Positions 15,246 through 23,937 of a stretch of DNA of 28,230 bases are shown here, piece by piece. Source of the stretch: Sphingobacteriales bacterium. GTDB taxonomy: Bacteria > Bacteroidota > Bacteroidia > Chitinophagales > JADIYW01. The translations under genes and the position numbers were made by a program. The stretch spans positions 1 to 28,230 of the forward strand of contig JADKIQ010000015.1 in NCBI GenBank assembly GCA_016721245.1, written 5' to 3'. Positions within the stretch are counted from its first letter, which is position 1. Each line of letters opens with the position of its first letter. A model generated the notes under the pieces. That model saw only the letters and a list, made by a program, of their open reading frames with translations. It was not told the origin of the DNA and made no database searches.

Positions 15246-16439
15246 TTACAAGTTCAGTTCTCTTATGTAAGTATCTAAATCTTTGTCGCCGCGACCAGAT
15301 AGATTAAGCACCACCACGTCATCCGTCTTTGCTCCTATCCTGTCTAAAACAGCAATGGCGTGTGCACTTTCCAGCGCAGGAATAATTCCTTCCAATCTTG
15401 CCAGTAGTAAAACTGCCTGTAAGGCTTCATCATCTGTTGCACTTAAGAATGCAGCGCGTTTAGTATCAAATAAATTCGCGTGTATCGGACCAATTCCCGG
15501 ATAATCCAAACCGGCGGAAATAGAGTGTGGCTCTACGACCTGTCCGTCTTCCGTTTGCATAAATAAAGTTTTACTGCTATGCAGCACGCCAATTTTTCCA
15601 AGTTGTGTGGTGGCTGCACTTTTTCCGGAATAAACACCATGACCTGCAGCTTCCACTGCCACCAGTTTAACCTCTTCATGCTCTAAAAAATTATAGAATG
15701 CACCTGCAGCGTTGCTGCCGCCGCCAACACAAGCCACCACAAAATCAGGGTTTTCCTTTCCTGTTTTTTCGAGCAATTGTTTTTTTATTTCTTCCGATAT
15801 TACCGATTGAAAACGAGCAACCATATCCGGAAACGGATGCGGACCAACCACACTTCCAATGATATAATGTGTATCCACTGGATTTGCAATCCAGTCGCGC
15901 ATGGCTTCATTCGTTGCGTCTTTCAATGTTCTGGAACCTGACTTTGCAGGACGTACTTCAGCTCCTAACATCTGCATGCGTTTCACGTTGGGTGACTGGC
16001 GTTCAATATCCACCTCACCCATATATACCACACAAGGTAAATTCATCAGCGCACAAACTGTTGCTGTAGCCACACCATGTTGTCCTGCTCCGGTTTCTGC
16101 AATAATACGCGTTTTACCAAGTCGTTTTGCCAGCAAAATTTGTCCAACGGTATTATTGATTTTATGCGCACCGGTATGGCACAAATCTTCCCGCTTTAAA
16201 TAAATCTGTGTCTTGAAATGATCAGATAGTCGTTTAGCAAAATACAAGGGCGTTGGTCTTCCTACATAATCTTTTAACAAAGACAAAAACTCCTTTTGAA
16301 ATCCGTCTTCGTAAATAATGTCTAAATAACGTTGTTGTAATGCTTCAATATTCGGATGCAGCATTTCAGGAATATATGCTCCGCCAAACTGACCATAATA
16401 GCCGTGTTCGTTTACCTGATATTTTTGTTCTTTTGACAT
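15246..16439 (-). CDS. trpB: Tryptophan synthase beta subunit
   Basis: A PLP-dependent enzyme that condenses indole with serine to give tryptophan. It has 397 residues, the usual length for TrpB1. The PLP lysine is K93 in GAHKINN, E115 in AETGAGQHG is the catalytic acid region, and GGGSNA (239-244) grips the PLP phosphate. The C-terminal block LSGRGDKD is characteristic. The N-terminus (YGQFGGAYIPEML) matches the alpha-interacting TrpB1 type rather than TrpB2. It lies between trpF (15-base gap) and trpA (16-base gap). Confidence 0.97.
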   Translation of the reverse strand: MSKEQKYQVNEHGYYGQFGGAYIPEMLHPNIEALQQRYLDIIYEDGFQKEFLSLLKDYVGRPTPLYFAKRLSDHFKTQIYLKREDLCHTGAHKINNTVGQILLAKRLGKTRIIAETGAGQHGVATATVCALMNLPCVVYMGEVDIERQSPNVKRMQMLGAEVRPAKSGSRTLKDATNEAMRDWIANPVDTHYIIGSVVGPHPFPDMVARFQSVISEEIKKQLLEKTGKENPDFVVACVGGGSNAAGAFYNFLEHEEVKLVAVEAAGHGVYSGKSAATTQLGKIGVLHSSKTLFMQTEDGQVVEPHSISAGLDYPGIGPIHANLFDTKRAAFLSATDDEALQAVLLLARLEGIIPALESAHAIAVLDRIGAKTDDVVVLNLSGRGDKDLDTYIRELNL

Positions 16440-16454
16440 TTGATGTTGTTGTCT

Positions 16455-17099
16455 TTATTGGGTCATTGCTTTAACGAGTTCTATAACCTGTTTACATTTT
16501 TCAACAGCTTTCAATCCCGGTTCGACTTCCAATTTACTATTAAAATCCAAGGCATGAACAGCTACATCTTTTAACAAATCGTGAATAGTTGGAATATCCT
16601 GTATATCCAGGCCTCCTGATAAAAAGATTGGTTTTGAATTGTCGTATTGCTTCAACAAACTCCAGTCGAAATGGTTGCCGGTGCCTCCATATTCTTTTGA
16701 CTGTGTATCAAATAAGAAATAATCACAAACGTCTGCATATTCGCCTAATACTGCAAAATCAAAATCTTTGTGCATCCCAAAGGCTTTGATAATGGTAAAA
16801 CCCAACAAGCGCAAGTTTTCACAATATTCTGGAGTTTCATCTCCATGCAATTGCAATATATTCATGTCATATTCCGTTGCAATGCGAATGATACTTTTTA
16901 TTTCTTCGTTCACAAAAACACCTACTTTCTGAACCGGCAGTACTGAATTAAAAATAAAAGAAGAAAAAGCTTCTTTTTGTTCATCCAGTACATACCTTTT
17001 AGATTTGCCATAGAAAATAAAACCCATATAATCCGGATATAAATCCGCTACTTCCTTAATATTATCAGGATGTTTCATGCCACAAATCTTAATCTTCAT
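16455..17099 (-). CDS. trpF: Phosphoribosylanthranilate isomerase
   Basis: Catalyses the Amadori rearrangement of phosphoribosylanthranilate to CdRP in tryptophan synthesis. It is a small (beta/alpha)8 barrel of 214 residues. The catalytic cysteine C6 lies in KICGMK, and the catalytic aspartate D131 lies in LFDTQSKEYGGTG, with the GGTG turn that binds phosphate. QLHGDE (83-88) and the LSGGLD block (near 168) are typical. It is the first of the trp genes here: trpE, G, D and C are not upstream, where a secreted hydrolase gene occurs instead, so the trp pathway is split. No leader peptide rich in Trp was found in front of it. Confidence 0.95.
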   Translation of the reverse strand: MKIKICGMKHPDNIKEVADLYPDYMGFIFYGKSKRYVLDEQKEAFSSFIFNSVLPVQKVGVFVNEEIKSIIRIATEYDMNILQLHGDETPEYCENLRLLGFTIIKAFGMHKDFDFAVLGEYADVCDYFLFDTQSKEYGGTGNHFDWSLLKQYDNSKPIFLSGGLDIQDIPTIHDLLKDVAVHALDFNSKLEVEPGLKAVEKCKQVIELVKAMTQ

Positions 17100-17153
17100 T
17101 TATCAGAAATATTTAACACAAAGTACGCAAAGTTTTCGCGCAAAGAAAAAGAG

Positions 17154-18467
17154 TTAATAACGGATTCCGTCATTGCCGGATGCTTTGTATTTCTTCTCTT
17201 CTTTTTTCTTGATGATGCCAGCCAGTGCCTTTTTGAATTTAGGAACATCTTTCATCTTAGGATTGTCACCGTGATTTTTAAAGCGGTCGAAATAAAATTT
17301 GGTGGCCATTACTGCAAAAGCAGCACAGGTATTATGATCCAGATAATCACTTAAGTTATTCAGTTTTATTTTAGTTACGCCTAATGCTTGCATCGTGTTG
17401 TAAGCCACTTCAGAATTTTTGTAATTCACTTCCCGGTCGCCTTTACAATAACATAATTGCACAGGTGCCTGCGGCTTCCAGTTGGTTAAGCTGTTTTCTC
17501 TCAGCTTTTGAGTAAATAAAAAATCAGGATTGGTTTTGTAAACCTGTACTAAAGAATCCATCACTACTTCTGCCGGAATCTTAGGCATAATTTTATCTAA
17601 ATCATCCAATGTTTTATCCCGGTTATTGGAGTAATATTTTGGCAACAGGGTATCAAAAGGTGGTTTAAATATGGAATAAATGTTATCGATATCCAGAACA
17701 CGGTAAGCTTCCTGATAGGACACTAGTAAATACGGCAGGTAGAACGGACGCGGATACACCTGAAACATATACTTTTCCTGCTCACCGGTCATGTCGTAGG
17801 CACCGCTCATGGGAGACGTGGCTGTTACTTTGAAACGCGGATCGTTCAGTTCTTCGAGATATTTTTGTGCGGCAAAAGACGAATGTCCGCCTTGAGAGTA
17901 GCCCGTTAAAAATAACTGTCCGTTTGTTTTTACATCAATCTTTTTATTCAGTTCATCAATGGCATATAACATATAGATGAACGACATGGCTTCTGACCAG
18001 GAATGCTGATACAAGTGATCTTTTTCCCCTTTTCCGATTCCGTAATAATCCGGATAGCAGGCAGCATAGCCATCTGTTGCAAATCCCAAGCAAATTCCCT
18101 GTTGCGCATCTTCGTCGCTTATATCTCTGTGTTTGTGAATTTGTGTACCATGTCCGTACATCATAATTGGTGCAGGTTTTTTGATATTTTTGGGTGCAAA
18201 ATAGATTCCGGAACATTGAATCCAAGTGCTATCAATCCATTTCGCTTTATAAATGATTTCATAAATATCCACGTCATTTTTTACGTGCAATATAATTTTA
18301 GGAATATGATGTTTTTTCCAAAGTGCTGATATGGATTTTTTGGTGTGAGATTTTACCAGGTTATAACTGACCAGATAGTTTGCAGGAATGGTAGAATTTA
18401 CTTTATCTTCTGAAAAAGAAGACTGGAAAAATGAAAATAACAGAAATACAAGAATAAGATTACGCAT
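17154..18467 (-). CDS. Secreted alpha/beta hydrolase (secretory lipase/esterase-like)
   Basis: A 437-residue exported hydrolase with a signal peptide (about residues 1-19, FSFFQSSFS). GYSQGG places the nucleophile at S191. MMYGHGT (102-108) forms the oxyanion strand, and the motif YPDYYGIGKG (138-147) is characteristic of LIP-type secretory lipases and related acyl esterases. The probable acid is D344 in CKGDREVNY and the base H378 in YLDHNTCA. Domain organisation resembles fungal/actinobacterial secretory lipases, although substrate is unproven. The C-terminus is lysine-rich and carries no T9SS domain, so periplasmic retention is possible. It starts 99 bases from the divergent histidine kinase gene and ends 54 bases before trpF on the same strand, so some read-through into the trp genes is conceivable. 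Confidence 0.78.
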   Translation of the reverse strand: MRNLILVFLLFSFFQSSFSEDKVNSTIPANYLVSYNLVKSHTKKSISALWKKHHIPKIILHVKNDVDIYEIIYKAKWIDSTWIQCSGIYFAPKNIKKPAPIMMYGHGTQIHKHRDISDEDAQQGICLGFATDGYAACYPDYYGIGKGEKDHLYQHSWSEAMSFIYMLYAIDELNKKIDVKTNGQLFLTGYSQGGHSSFAAQKYLEELNDPRFKVTATSPMSGAYDMTGEQEKYMFQVYPRPFYLPYLLVSYQEAYRVLDIDNIYSIFKPPFDTLLPKYYSNNRDKTLDDLDKIMPKIPAEVVMDSLVQVYKTNPDFLFTQKLRENSLTNWKPQAPVQLCYCKGDREVNYKNSEVAYNTMQALGVTKIKLNNLSDYLDHNTCAAFAVMATKFYFDRFKNHGDNPKMKDVPKFKKALAGIIKKKEEKKYKASGNDGIRY

Positions 18468-18566
18468 AGCTTTAATAAATTTATCCTAAGATATCACTGT
18501 TTTTGGGGATAACCAAATGTAAATTGCTTATATTTAATTAAATTTAAGCGAGTGTAAAAAAAATGA

Positions 18567-20759
18567 ATGGCTGATAAAATAGAGAACATAGCACAGGCAG
18601 AATCATTCATTAAAAACGTGAAGCGTTCTGAGAATTGGGTGAGCAATGAGGCTCTGTTTACCAAACTTCAACAAAGTCAGGAATTAATAGAGCAGTTTCA
18701 GCGGGAGGATTTACTGCCTAATTTGGGCGTAAACTTCTGTTTGTACTATATTGATTTAGGTGAATACAATAAAGCTTGGGAGTATACGGAAATAGCAAAA
18801 ATAAATGCTCAAAAATTTTATAATAATGATAGATTATTAGATGCAATTAGTTTGCAATACCGTATACAGAGATATCTGGGTAATTTAGAGAAGGCACAAG
18901 AGATTGTAAATGAACATATTGATATAGCATATAAAGTTAATGATTTACAACAAATAGCAAGTGCCTATCAAAATCAGGCAATATTATTTCACAGGCAGAA
19001 ATTAAAACAGGATGCTATCGATGCTTATGAAACTGCAATAAAATATATTAGACGAAACAAGAGCCACTACTACATAGCAACATTTTTAATTGGATATTCC
19101 GGAATATTATTAGATTTTAAGGAATCTAAATTAGCCGAAGAGAAATTGAAAATCGGTTTTAAGATAGCAAAGAAAAATAAATTCTATTATCCATTGGCTT
19201 TAGCATATTCAAATCTTGGATTACTCTATGAACACCTCAGAAAGGAAAATGATTGTATTAAGTCTTATAAGCATTGTATCAAAATATTCAACGAGATTAA
19301 TAACACGACTAATGAAATTACAGCTAAAATAATGCTGGCAAATGCATATGTTTCATTCAATAAACTTAGTGAAGCAGAAAACATACTTAAGCAAACCATT
19401 GATTTTTCAACATCAAATAATATTAAATATGATTTAATAGGCATTTATGAGGCTCTATCTTCATTATTGGAAAAAAAAGAGAACTATAAAGAAGCTTTGC
19501 ATTACTATAAAAAGCTTAACAGTTTGAAAGAGGATTACTTAAGCAATGAAACAAATAAACGTATTCGGCATCTTGAAACTACAAAGAGAATTGATATATT
19601 GAAATTAGAGAAGGAAACAGCAGAGAAGATGGCTGAAGTAAAACATGATTTTTTGGCAAATATGAGTCATGAAATCAGAACACCCATAAACAGCATCTTA
19701 GGCATCTGTTACCTGTTGCAGCAACAGTCTTTGAATAGTATCCAGAATGATTACGTGGAAAGATTAAAACGTTCAGGAGAGAATTTATTGGGAATAATCA
19801 ATGATGTGCTTGATATTTCCAAGATAGAATCCGGTAAGATGGAACTGAATTACGATTTATTTTCTTTAAATGAACTGATAAATGACATATATACCACCCT
19901 CGAACCGAAATCAAACGTGAAAGAGTTAGAATTTAAGGTAATTAATAAAAATGCAGAAATACAACTATGCGGTGACAAAATTAGAACATATCAGGTATTG
20001 CTGAATATTGTATCCAATGCTATAAAATTCACAGAAAAAGGGCGTGTAATACTATCTGTAAAAATTGAAACTATCAACATGCAGAGTAAAAAAATAACGT
20101 TTACCGTTACAGATACAGGGATAGGAATAAATAGAAATAATATTAAAAATATATTTGACAGATATGAACAAGCAGATGAAACAATAAAGAATAAATTTGG
20201 GGGCAGCGGTTTGGGCTTATCTATTTCGAAAAAAATTATAGAGTTGATGAATGGCACAATAAGCATTAATAGCAAATTAAACAAAGGCTCTAAGTTTACA
20301 ATAATGATTCCATTCAAGATAGCAGATTCAAACAATACCAATTTAAAGCTTGAGAATGTAATATCAGCAAACTTAATAGATAACAAGATTATTTTAATAG
20401 CTGATGACAATGATGAGAACCGTCAGATACTAAAAGAAATAATACTTAGCTATAATAAAACGGTGAATATCTTGGAAGCAAGTGATGGCAATGATGTTAA
20501 TAGTATCCTTCTCGACAGAATTCCAGATATCATTTTTATGGATTTAGATATGCCTAATCTAAATGGTATTGAGGTAACTCAACAAATAAGAAAATTTCGC
20601 AAATATGACAGTATAAAGATAATTGGAAATACAGCATCATTATCAACTTTCTCTTCTGAAGAAATCATAAAATTAGGATTTAATGGATTTTTCCAGAAAC
20701 CATATAATGTTAACAAGCTTATGCTTGAATTATTAACCATTCTTAAAGATGAAGTATGA
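18567..20759 (+). CDS. Hybrid sensor histidine kinase with N-terminal TPR domain and receiver
   Basis: A 730-residue signalling protein without signal peptide or membrane helix, so it should sense an intracellular state. Order: TPR-like helical repeats (about residues 45-335), a coiled linker, the HisKA dimerisation domain with phospho-acceptor H368 in SHEIRTP, the HATPase domain with N box (NAIKFTEKG near 484), DTGIG (about 515) and GGSGLGLSI (about 544), then a receiver (about 610-728) with acidic pair D613/D614, phospho-acceptor D659 in MDLDMPN, T689 and K711. A DNA-binding output is absent and no response regulator is nearby, so phosphoryl transfer must go to a distant partner or the receiver is itself a regulatory site. 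The gene overlaps the next by ATGA. TPR-hybrid kinases are common in Bacteroidota. Confidence 0.92.
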   Translation: MADKIENIAQAESFIKNVKRSENWVSNEALFTKLQQSQELIEQFQREDLLPNLGVNFCLYYIDLGEYNKAWEYTEIAKINAQKFYNNDRLLDAISLQYRIQRYLGNLEKAQEIVNEHIDIAYKVNDLQQIASAYQNQAILFHRQKLKQDAIDAYETAIKYIRRNKSHYYIATFLIGYSGILLDFKESKLAEEKLKIGFKIAKKNKFYYPLALAYSNLGLLYEHLRKENDCIKSYKHCIKIFNEINNTTNEITAKIMLANAYVSFNKLSEAENILKQTIDFSTSNNIKYDLIGIYEALSSLLEKKENYKEALHYYKKLNSLKEDYLSNETNKRIRHLETTKRIDILKLEKETAEKMAEVKHDFLANMSHEIRTPINSILGICYLLQQQSLNSIQNDYVERLKRSGENLLGIINDVLDISKIESGKMELNYDLFSLNELINDIYTTLEPKSNVKELEFKVINKNAEIQLCGDKIRTYQVLLNIVSNAIKFTEKGRVILSVKIETINMQSKKITFTVTDTGIGINRNNIKNIFDRYEQADETIKNKFGGSGLGLSISKKIIELMNGTISINSKLNKGSKFTIMIPFKIADSNNTNLKLENVISANLIDNKIILIADDNDENRQILKEIILSYNKTVNILEASDGNDVNSILLDRIPDIIFMDLDMPNLNGIEVTQQIRKFRKYDSIKIIGNTASLSTFSSEEIIKLGFNGFFQKPYNVNKLMLELLTILKDEV

Positions 20760-21442
20760 AAAAAACAAGAAATTATTTAACCATTAAAAGAGTTAGTAGA
20801 TTGATTATGTTACTCTTATTTTTTGCAGGATATTTAAACAATGTAGCTGCGTTTATTCCTAAAAAAGCTGCTAGAAAACTAAACAAAGAAACAAAAAACA
20901 TGTCTAATATTCGCGTTTTAGACTCAATCTTTGTTGTTGAAATGATTGATAATGTAAACAAAGCACTAATAAAATATAACATTTTCGTATTTCCAAATTG
21001 GGAATTTAATATTCCATATATTGAAACAAACCCTTCTATGAATCAAATTGAGATATTCAGAGGGCTATTTCAAAGTCAATATTTAGATGAAGAAGGTATC
21101 TATTTAATAATCTCGCATGAAGTTAGCCATATCCTTGGTGATGGTACTGGTCGCGGAAAATGTAATAACAACAGATTCAATGAAGATATGGCTGATTATG
21201 CTGCAGCAAAAAACATGAAGATATTCTTTACAGATCCAATAATCTATTCTGAAAAAATGAATATGGCTCTCACGCAAGTTGAACACTTTTTAAATCGTAT
21301 AGATGAAATAAAATATTTAAAAAGTAAAATAAAAAGCTGTAATGGCTACAGTGAAAAAAAATGCAGATTAGAGATGATTAGAGCCGGACAAAATAACTTA
21401 ACAATACCAGTTTGTGGAATTCACAAAAATCACCTGAAATAG
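20756..21442 (+). CDS. Exported HExxH zinc metallopeptidase, coupled to the histidine kinase
   Basis: A 228-residue protein with an N-terminal basic/hydrophobic signal or anchor (about residues 11-32). A zinc-binding HEVSH (H121, E122, H125) followed by ILGDG and then NEDMADYAAAK (142-152) resembles M48-type peptidases, in which a downstream Glu (here E143) completes the zinc site and AD follows. Several cysteines after the active site (C136, and a cluster in the last 40 residues) are compatible with disulfides outside the cytoplasm. The start codon overlaps the kinase stop (ATGA at 20756-20759), so translation is coupled. A convergent terminator follows directly. No known family member fits fully, and the substrate is unknown; processing of a signal protein linked to the kinase is a guess from position only. 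Confidence 0.72.
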   Translation: MKKTRNYLTIKRVSRLIMLLLFFAGYLNNVAAFIPKKAARKLNKETKNMSNIRVLDSIFVVEMIDNVNKALIKYNIFVFPNWEFNIPYIETNPSMNQIEIFRGLFQSQYLDEEGIYLIISHEVSHILGDGTGRGKCNNNRFNEDMADYAAAKNMKIFFTDPIIYSEKMNMALTQVEHFLNRIDEIKYLKSKIKSCNGYSEKKCRLEMIRAGQNNLTIPVCGIHKNHLK

Positions 21443-21476
21443 AATAAAGAGCAGACTACTATATCTGCTCTTTATT
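21443..21476. terminator. Bidirectional terminator between convergent genes
   Basis: AATAAAGAGCAGA (21443-21455) and TCTGCTCTTTATT (21464-21476) form a perfect 13-base stem with an 8-base loop. It starts one base after the plus-strand peptidase stop and ends 13 bases before the minus-strand lipoprotein stop, serving both. Confidence 0.87.
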
Positions 21477-21489
21477 AAATATTATGTAA

Positions 21490-21996
21490 TCAATCAAATG
21501 GATGACCTGCATCTATAATAATTTGATTGGATGGTGGCTTTGTAGCTCTGGTGCTCAAAACCTGCTGCCCCTGAACTATCTTATACTCTTTAAGTTCAAT
21601 ATGCGCTGTTGGGCTTTTGCTGTATTCAGTGGCCGTTAATGAAATGGGAATTGTATTACTTTCATATCCCGTTTCTTTGCCTGTTTTTTCATCTTTCTCA
21701 GATAACCAAATTTTAAACTTAAAATCATTATCTTTTGTAGCACCAATAACTTCTTTACCATTATTTAATTTAATAGTAAAAATCTCCCCCGAACCTTTCA
21801 TTTGGGTGTATACAAGAGAACACCTATTAATAGTATCTGCAGTATTACTAGATACTGTTATATATTTTTTATATTTTGACAATAATGGATCTACTGCTAC
21901 ATCCAATTGTTTGGTGTCATTATCTTTAGCACTCTGATTACAGGAAACAAGAAATGCAGCAGAGATTACAAATGCAAAAAATAATTTCTTAGCCAT
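21490..21996 (-). CDS. Unknown lipoprotein
   Basis: A 168-residue protein with a type II signal peptide: hydrophobic residues 4-15, lipobox LVSC and lipidated cysteine C19. The mature part starts with a charged linker (NQSAKDNDTKQ) and then appears beta-rich; no domain or catalytic motif is recognised. Acid at the second and following positions after the cysteine is not the usual Bacteroidota surface-export signal (LES), so periplasmic-side anchoring is more likely, but this is uncertain. It is monocistronic: a convergent terminator lies downstream and a 202-base intergenic region with a TATATTTG promoter-like element and a 20-base direct repeat lies upstream. Confidence 0.78.
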   Translation of the reverse strand: MAKKLFFAFVISAAFLVSCNQSAKDNDTKQLDVAVDPLLSKYKKYITVSSNTADTINRCSLVYTQMKGSGEIFTIKLNNGKEVIGATKDNDFKFKIWLSEKDEKTGKETGYESNTIPISLTATEYSKSPTAHIELKEYKIVQGQQVLSTRATKPPSNQIIIDAGHPFD

Positions 21997-22043
21997 AGTT
22001 TATAATTTTATTACATTAAATATAAAATTAATTTCTTATAAAA

Positions 22044-22051
22044 CAAATATA
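22044..22051 (-). promoter_or_regulatory. Putative -7 element upstream of the lipoprotein gene
   Basis: TATATTTG on the minus strand matches TAnnTTTG exactly, 48-55 bases upstream of the lipoprotein ATG. The region is AT-rich, so chance matches are possible, and a -33 element is not evident. Confidence 0.38.
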
Positions 22052-22074
22052 TTCTGCTTTTTTTGTAATATAGT

Positions 22075-22111
22075 TTTGAATGCGTAAACGGTCGTTTGAA
22101 TGCGTAAACGG
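22075..22111. repeat. Two tandem copies of a 17-base repeat, period 20
   Basis: TTTGAATGCGTAAACGG occurs at 22075-22091 and again, exactly, at 22095-22111. The copies lie 79-115 bases upstream of the lipoprotein gene and beyond its candidate -7 element. The exact repetition and 20-base spacing (about two helical turns) fit a pair of operator sites, though a slippage duplication is equally possible. Confidence 0.7.
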
Positions 22112-22148
22112 CAAATTGATTTGAAATTCAGAAAACATGGTAAATAAA

Positions 22149-22178
22149 AATAGCCAATAGTATAAACTATTGGCTATT
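22149..22178 (-). terminator. Terminator of pruA
   Basis: AATAGCCAATAGT (22149-22161) and ACTATTGGCTATT (22166-22178) form a perfect 13-base stem with a 4-base loop. On the minus strand a T-rich tract follows (complement of 22141-22150). It lies 21 bases after the pruA stop. Confidence 0.85.
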
Positions 22179-22198
22179 AACTTTAACAATTTTCTAAG

Positions 22199-23830
22199 TT
22201 ACTCTTCACTCATATACGGATAGCTGTAATGCTTTGCCGGTACGTAGTTTTCTTTAACGGTGCGCAATGAAACCCAGCGCAATAAATTCCATTTGCTGCC
22301 TGCTTTATCATTGGTGCCACTCTTTCTCGCTCCGCCAAACGGCTGCTGCCCTACTACCGCGCCGGTGCATTTATCATTCACGTAAAAATTACCCGCACTG
22401 TTCGTTAAAGCATTTTTCATTTTCTCAATCACATAGGTGTCCTGAGCAATCACCGCACCTGTTAATGCGTATTCAGAAGTAGTATCTACTAAATGTAATA
22501 CATTGTCAAAATCCTCGTCTTCGTAGACATAGATCGTTAGCACCGGCCCGAAGATTTCTTCCACCATCGTCACCGATTTCGGGTCTTTGGTTAAAATTAC
22601 CGTCGGTTCTATGAAATATCCCTTTTTCTTATCGTGACCACCGCCGTACATAATGATATTATCCGGATTGGCTTTGGCCTGATCGATATATCTTGTAATA
22701 CGCTTATAGGCATCTTCAGAAATCACCGCTCCCATGATCACGGAAAAATCTTCCACATTACCGATTTTAAACGATTTTAATGCTTCATACATTTTTTCCC
22801 AGGTTTTATCCCAGATAGATTTTGGAATGTAGGCACGTGAACAGGCGGAACATTTCTGCCCCTGAAATTCAAACGCACCTCGCAGTAAGGCTGTTGACAG
22901 CACATCTACATCTGCACTATTATGTGCAATAATGAAATCCTTGCCACCGGTTTCACCTACAATGCGCGGATAGCTTTTATAAATGTGCAGGTTCTTACCA
23001 ATCGTTTCCCAGATATGGTTAAATACGCCTGTTGAGCCTGTAAAATGTACGCCGGCAAAATCAGGATGCGACAAAATAATATTAGTAGTTTCTACGGCAT
23101 CTGCGAAAATCATATTGATAACACCATCCGGCAGCCCGGCTTCCCGGAAAATTTCCGTGATGGTCCATGCTGAATAGATTTGCGTATTAGACGGTTTCCA
23201 AACCACCACATTTCCCATCAATGCGGGTGAAGCAGGAAGATTTCCTGAAATAGCGGTGAAGTTGAACGGTGTAATAGCATATATAAAACCTTCCAGTGCA
23301 CGGTATTCAATCGTGTTGCGTAAAGCTGGAGCAGAGATGGGTTGGTCGGCATAAATCTGTGACGCAAAATGCACGTTAAAGCGCAGGAAATCGGCTAGCT
23401 CGCAAGCAGCGTCTATTTCTGCCTGATATACATTCTTGGATTGCCCCAGCATGGTAGCTGCATTGATAGCTGCCCGGTAAGGACCGGATATCAAATCTGC
23501 TGCTTTTAAGAAAATCGAAGCACGATCTTCCCAATGCATATTTGCCCATTTATCTCTGGCTTTTAAGGCGGTGTCAATCGCCTGATGTATATGTTCCGTT
23601 TTACCTTTGTGGTAATGGGCAATTTTATGTGATAATTCGTGTGGTGGAAATATATCTACGGTATCGTTGGTGCGTACTTCTTTACCATTGATAAACATCG
23701 GAATGTCATAAATCACTGATTTTCGTCGAGCCAACTCTGCTTTTAATGCTTTTCGTTCATTACTATTTGGCAAATAACCTAAAATAGGTTCATTTTGTGG
23801 CGATGGAATGGGTGCGATTTTATTTGGCAT
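22199..23830 (-). CDS. pruA: L-glutamate gamma-semialdehyde (1-pyrroline-5-carboxylate) dehydrogenase
   Basis: An NAD-dependent aldehyde dehydrogenase that oxidises glutamate semialdehyde to glutamate, the second step of proline degradation. It has 543 residues and follows the eukaryotic-type ALDH4A1 subfamily rather than the PutA fusion. TPFNFTAI (187-194) carries the oxyanion asparagine, FTGSTGVF (263-270) is part of the NAD site, GETGGKDF (292-299) supplies the general base E293, and FQGQKCSACSRAY (322-334) carries catalytic C327. The C-terminal block GQQPFGGARKSGTNDKAG is typical of this subfamily. No proline dehydrogenase gene adjoins it, so the first step is encoded elsewhere. A TAACTTTG promoter-like element lies about 55 bases upstream and a terminator follows. 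Confidence 0.95.
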   Translation of the reverse strand: MPNKIAPIPSPQNEPILGYLPNSNERKALKAELARRKSVIYDIPMFINGKEVRTNDTVDIFPPHELSHKIAHYHKGKTEHIHQAIDTALKARDKWANMHWEDRASIFLKAADLISGPYRAAINAATMLGQSKNVYQAEIDAACELADFLRFNVHFASQIYADQPISAPALRNTIEYRALEGFIYAITPFNFTAISGNLPASPALMGNVVVWKPSNTQIYSAWTITEIFREAGLPDGVINMIFADAVETTNIILSHPDFAGVHFTGSTGVFNHIWETIGKNLHIYKSYPRIVGETGGKDFIIAHNSADVDVLSTALLRGAFEFQGQKCSACSRAYIPKSIWDKTWEKMYEALKSFKIGNVEDFSVIMGAVISEDAYKRITRYIDQAKANPDNIIMYGGGHDKKKGYFIEPTVILTKDPKSVTMVEEIFGPVLTIYVYEDEDFDNVLHLVDTTSEYALTGAVIAQDTYVIEKMKNALTNSAGNFYVNDKCTGAVVGQQPFGGARKSGTNDKAGSKWNLLRWVSLRTVKENYVPAKHYSYPYMSEE

Positions 23831-23882
23831 AGAATAGATTTTTTAAATATAAGACATGAGATTTTTAGACTCCTTCTTAAAA

Positions 23883-23890
23883 CAAAGTTA
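23883..23890 (-). promoter_or_regulatory. Putative -7 element upstream of pruA
   Basis: TAACTTTG on the minus strand is an exact TAnnTTTG match, 53-60 bases upstream of the pruA ATG, in the 107-base gap after the T9SS gene. The -33 element is weak. Confidence 0.42.
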
Positions 23891-23937
23891 CATCTTTTAG
23901 TTGAAAAAAGAATTAGTTGTTAAGACAAGTATTTTGT

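Noticed and set aside
22075..22111. Possible minimal CRISPR
   Set aside because: Only two copies with a 3-base gap, no spacer-sized intervals and no cas genes.
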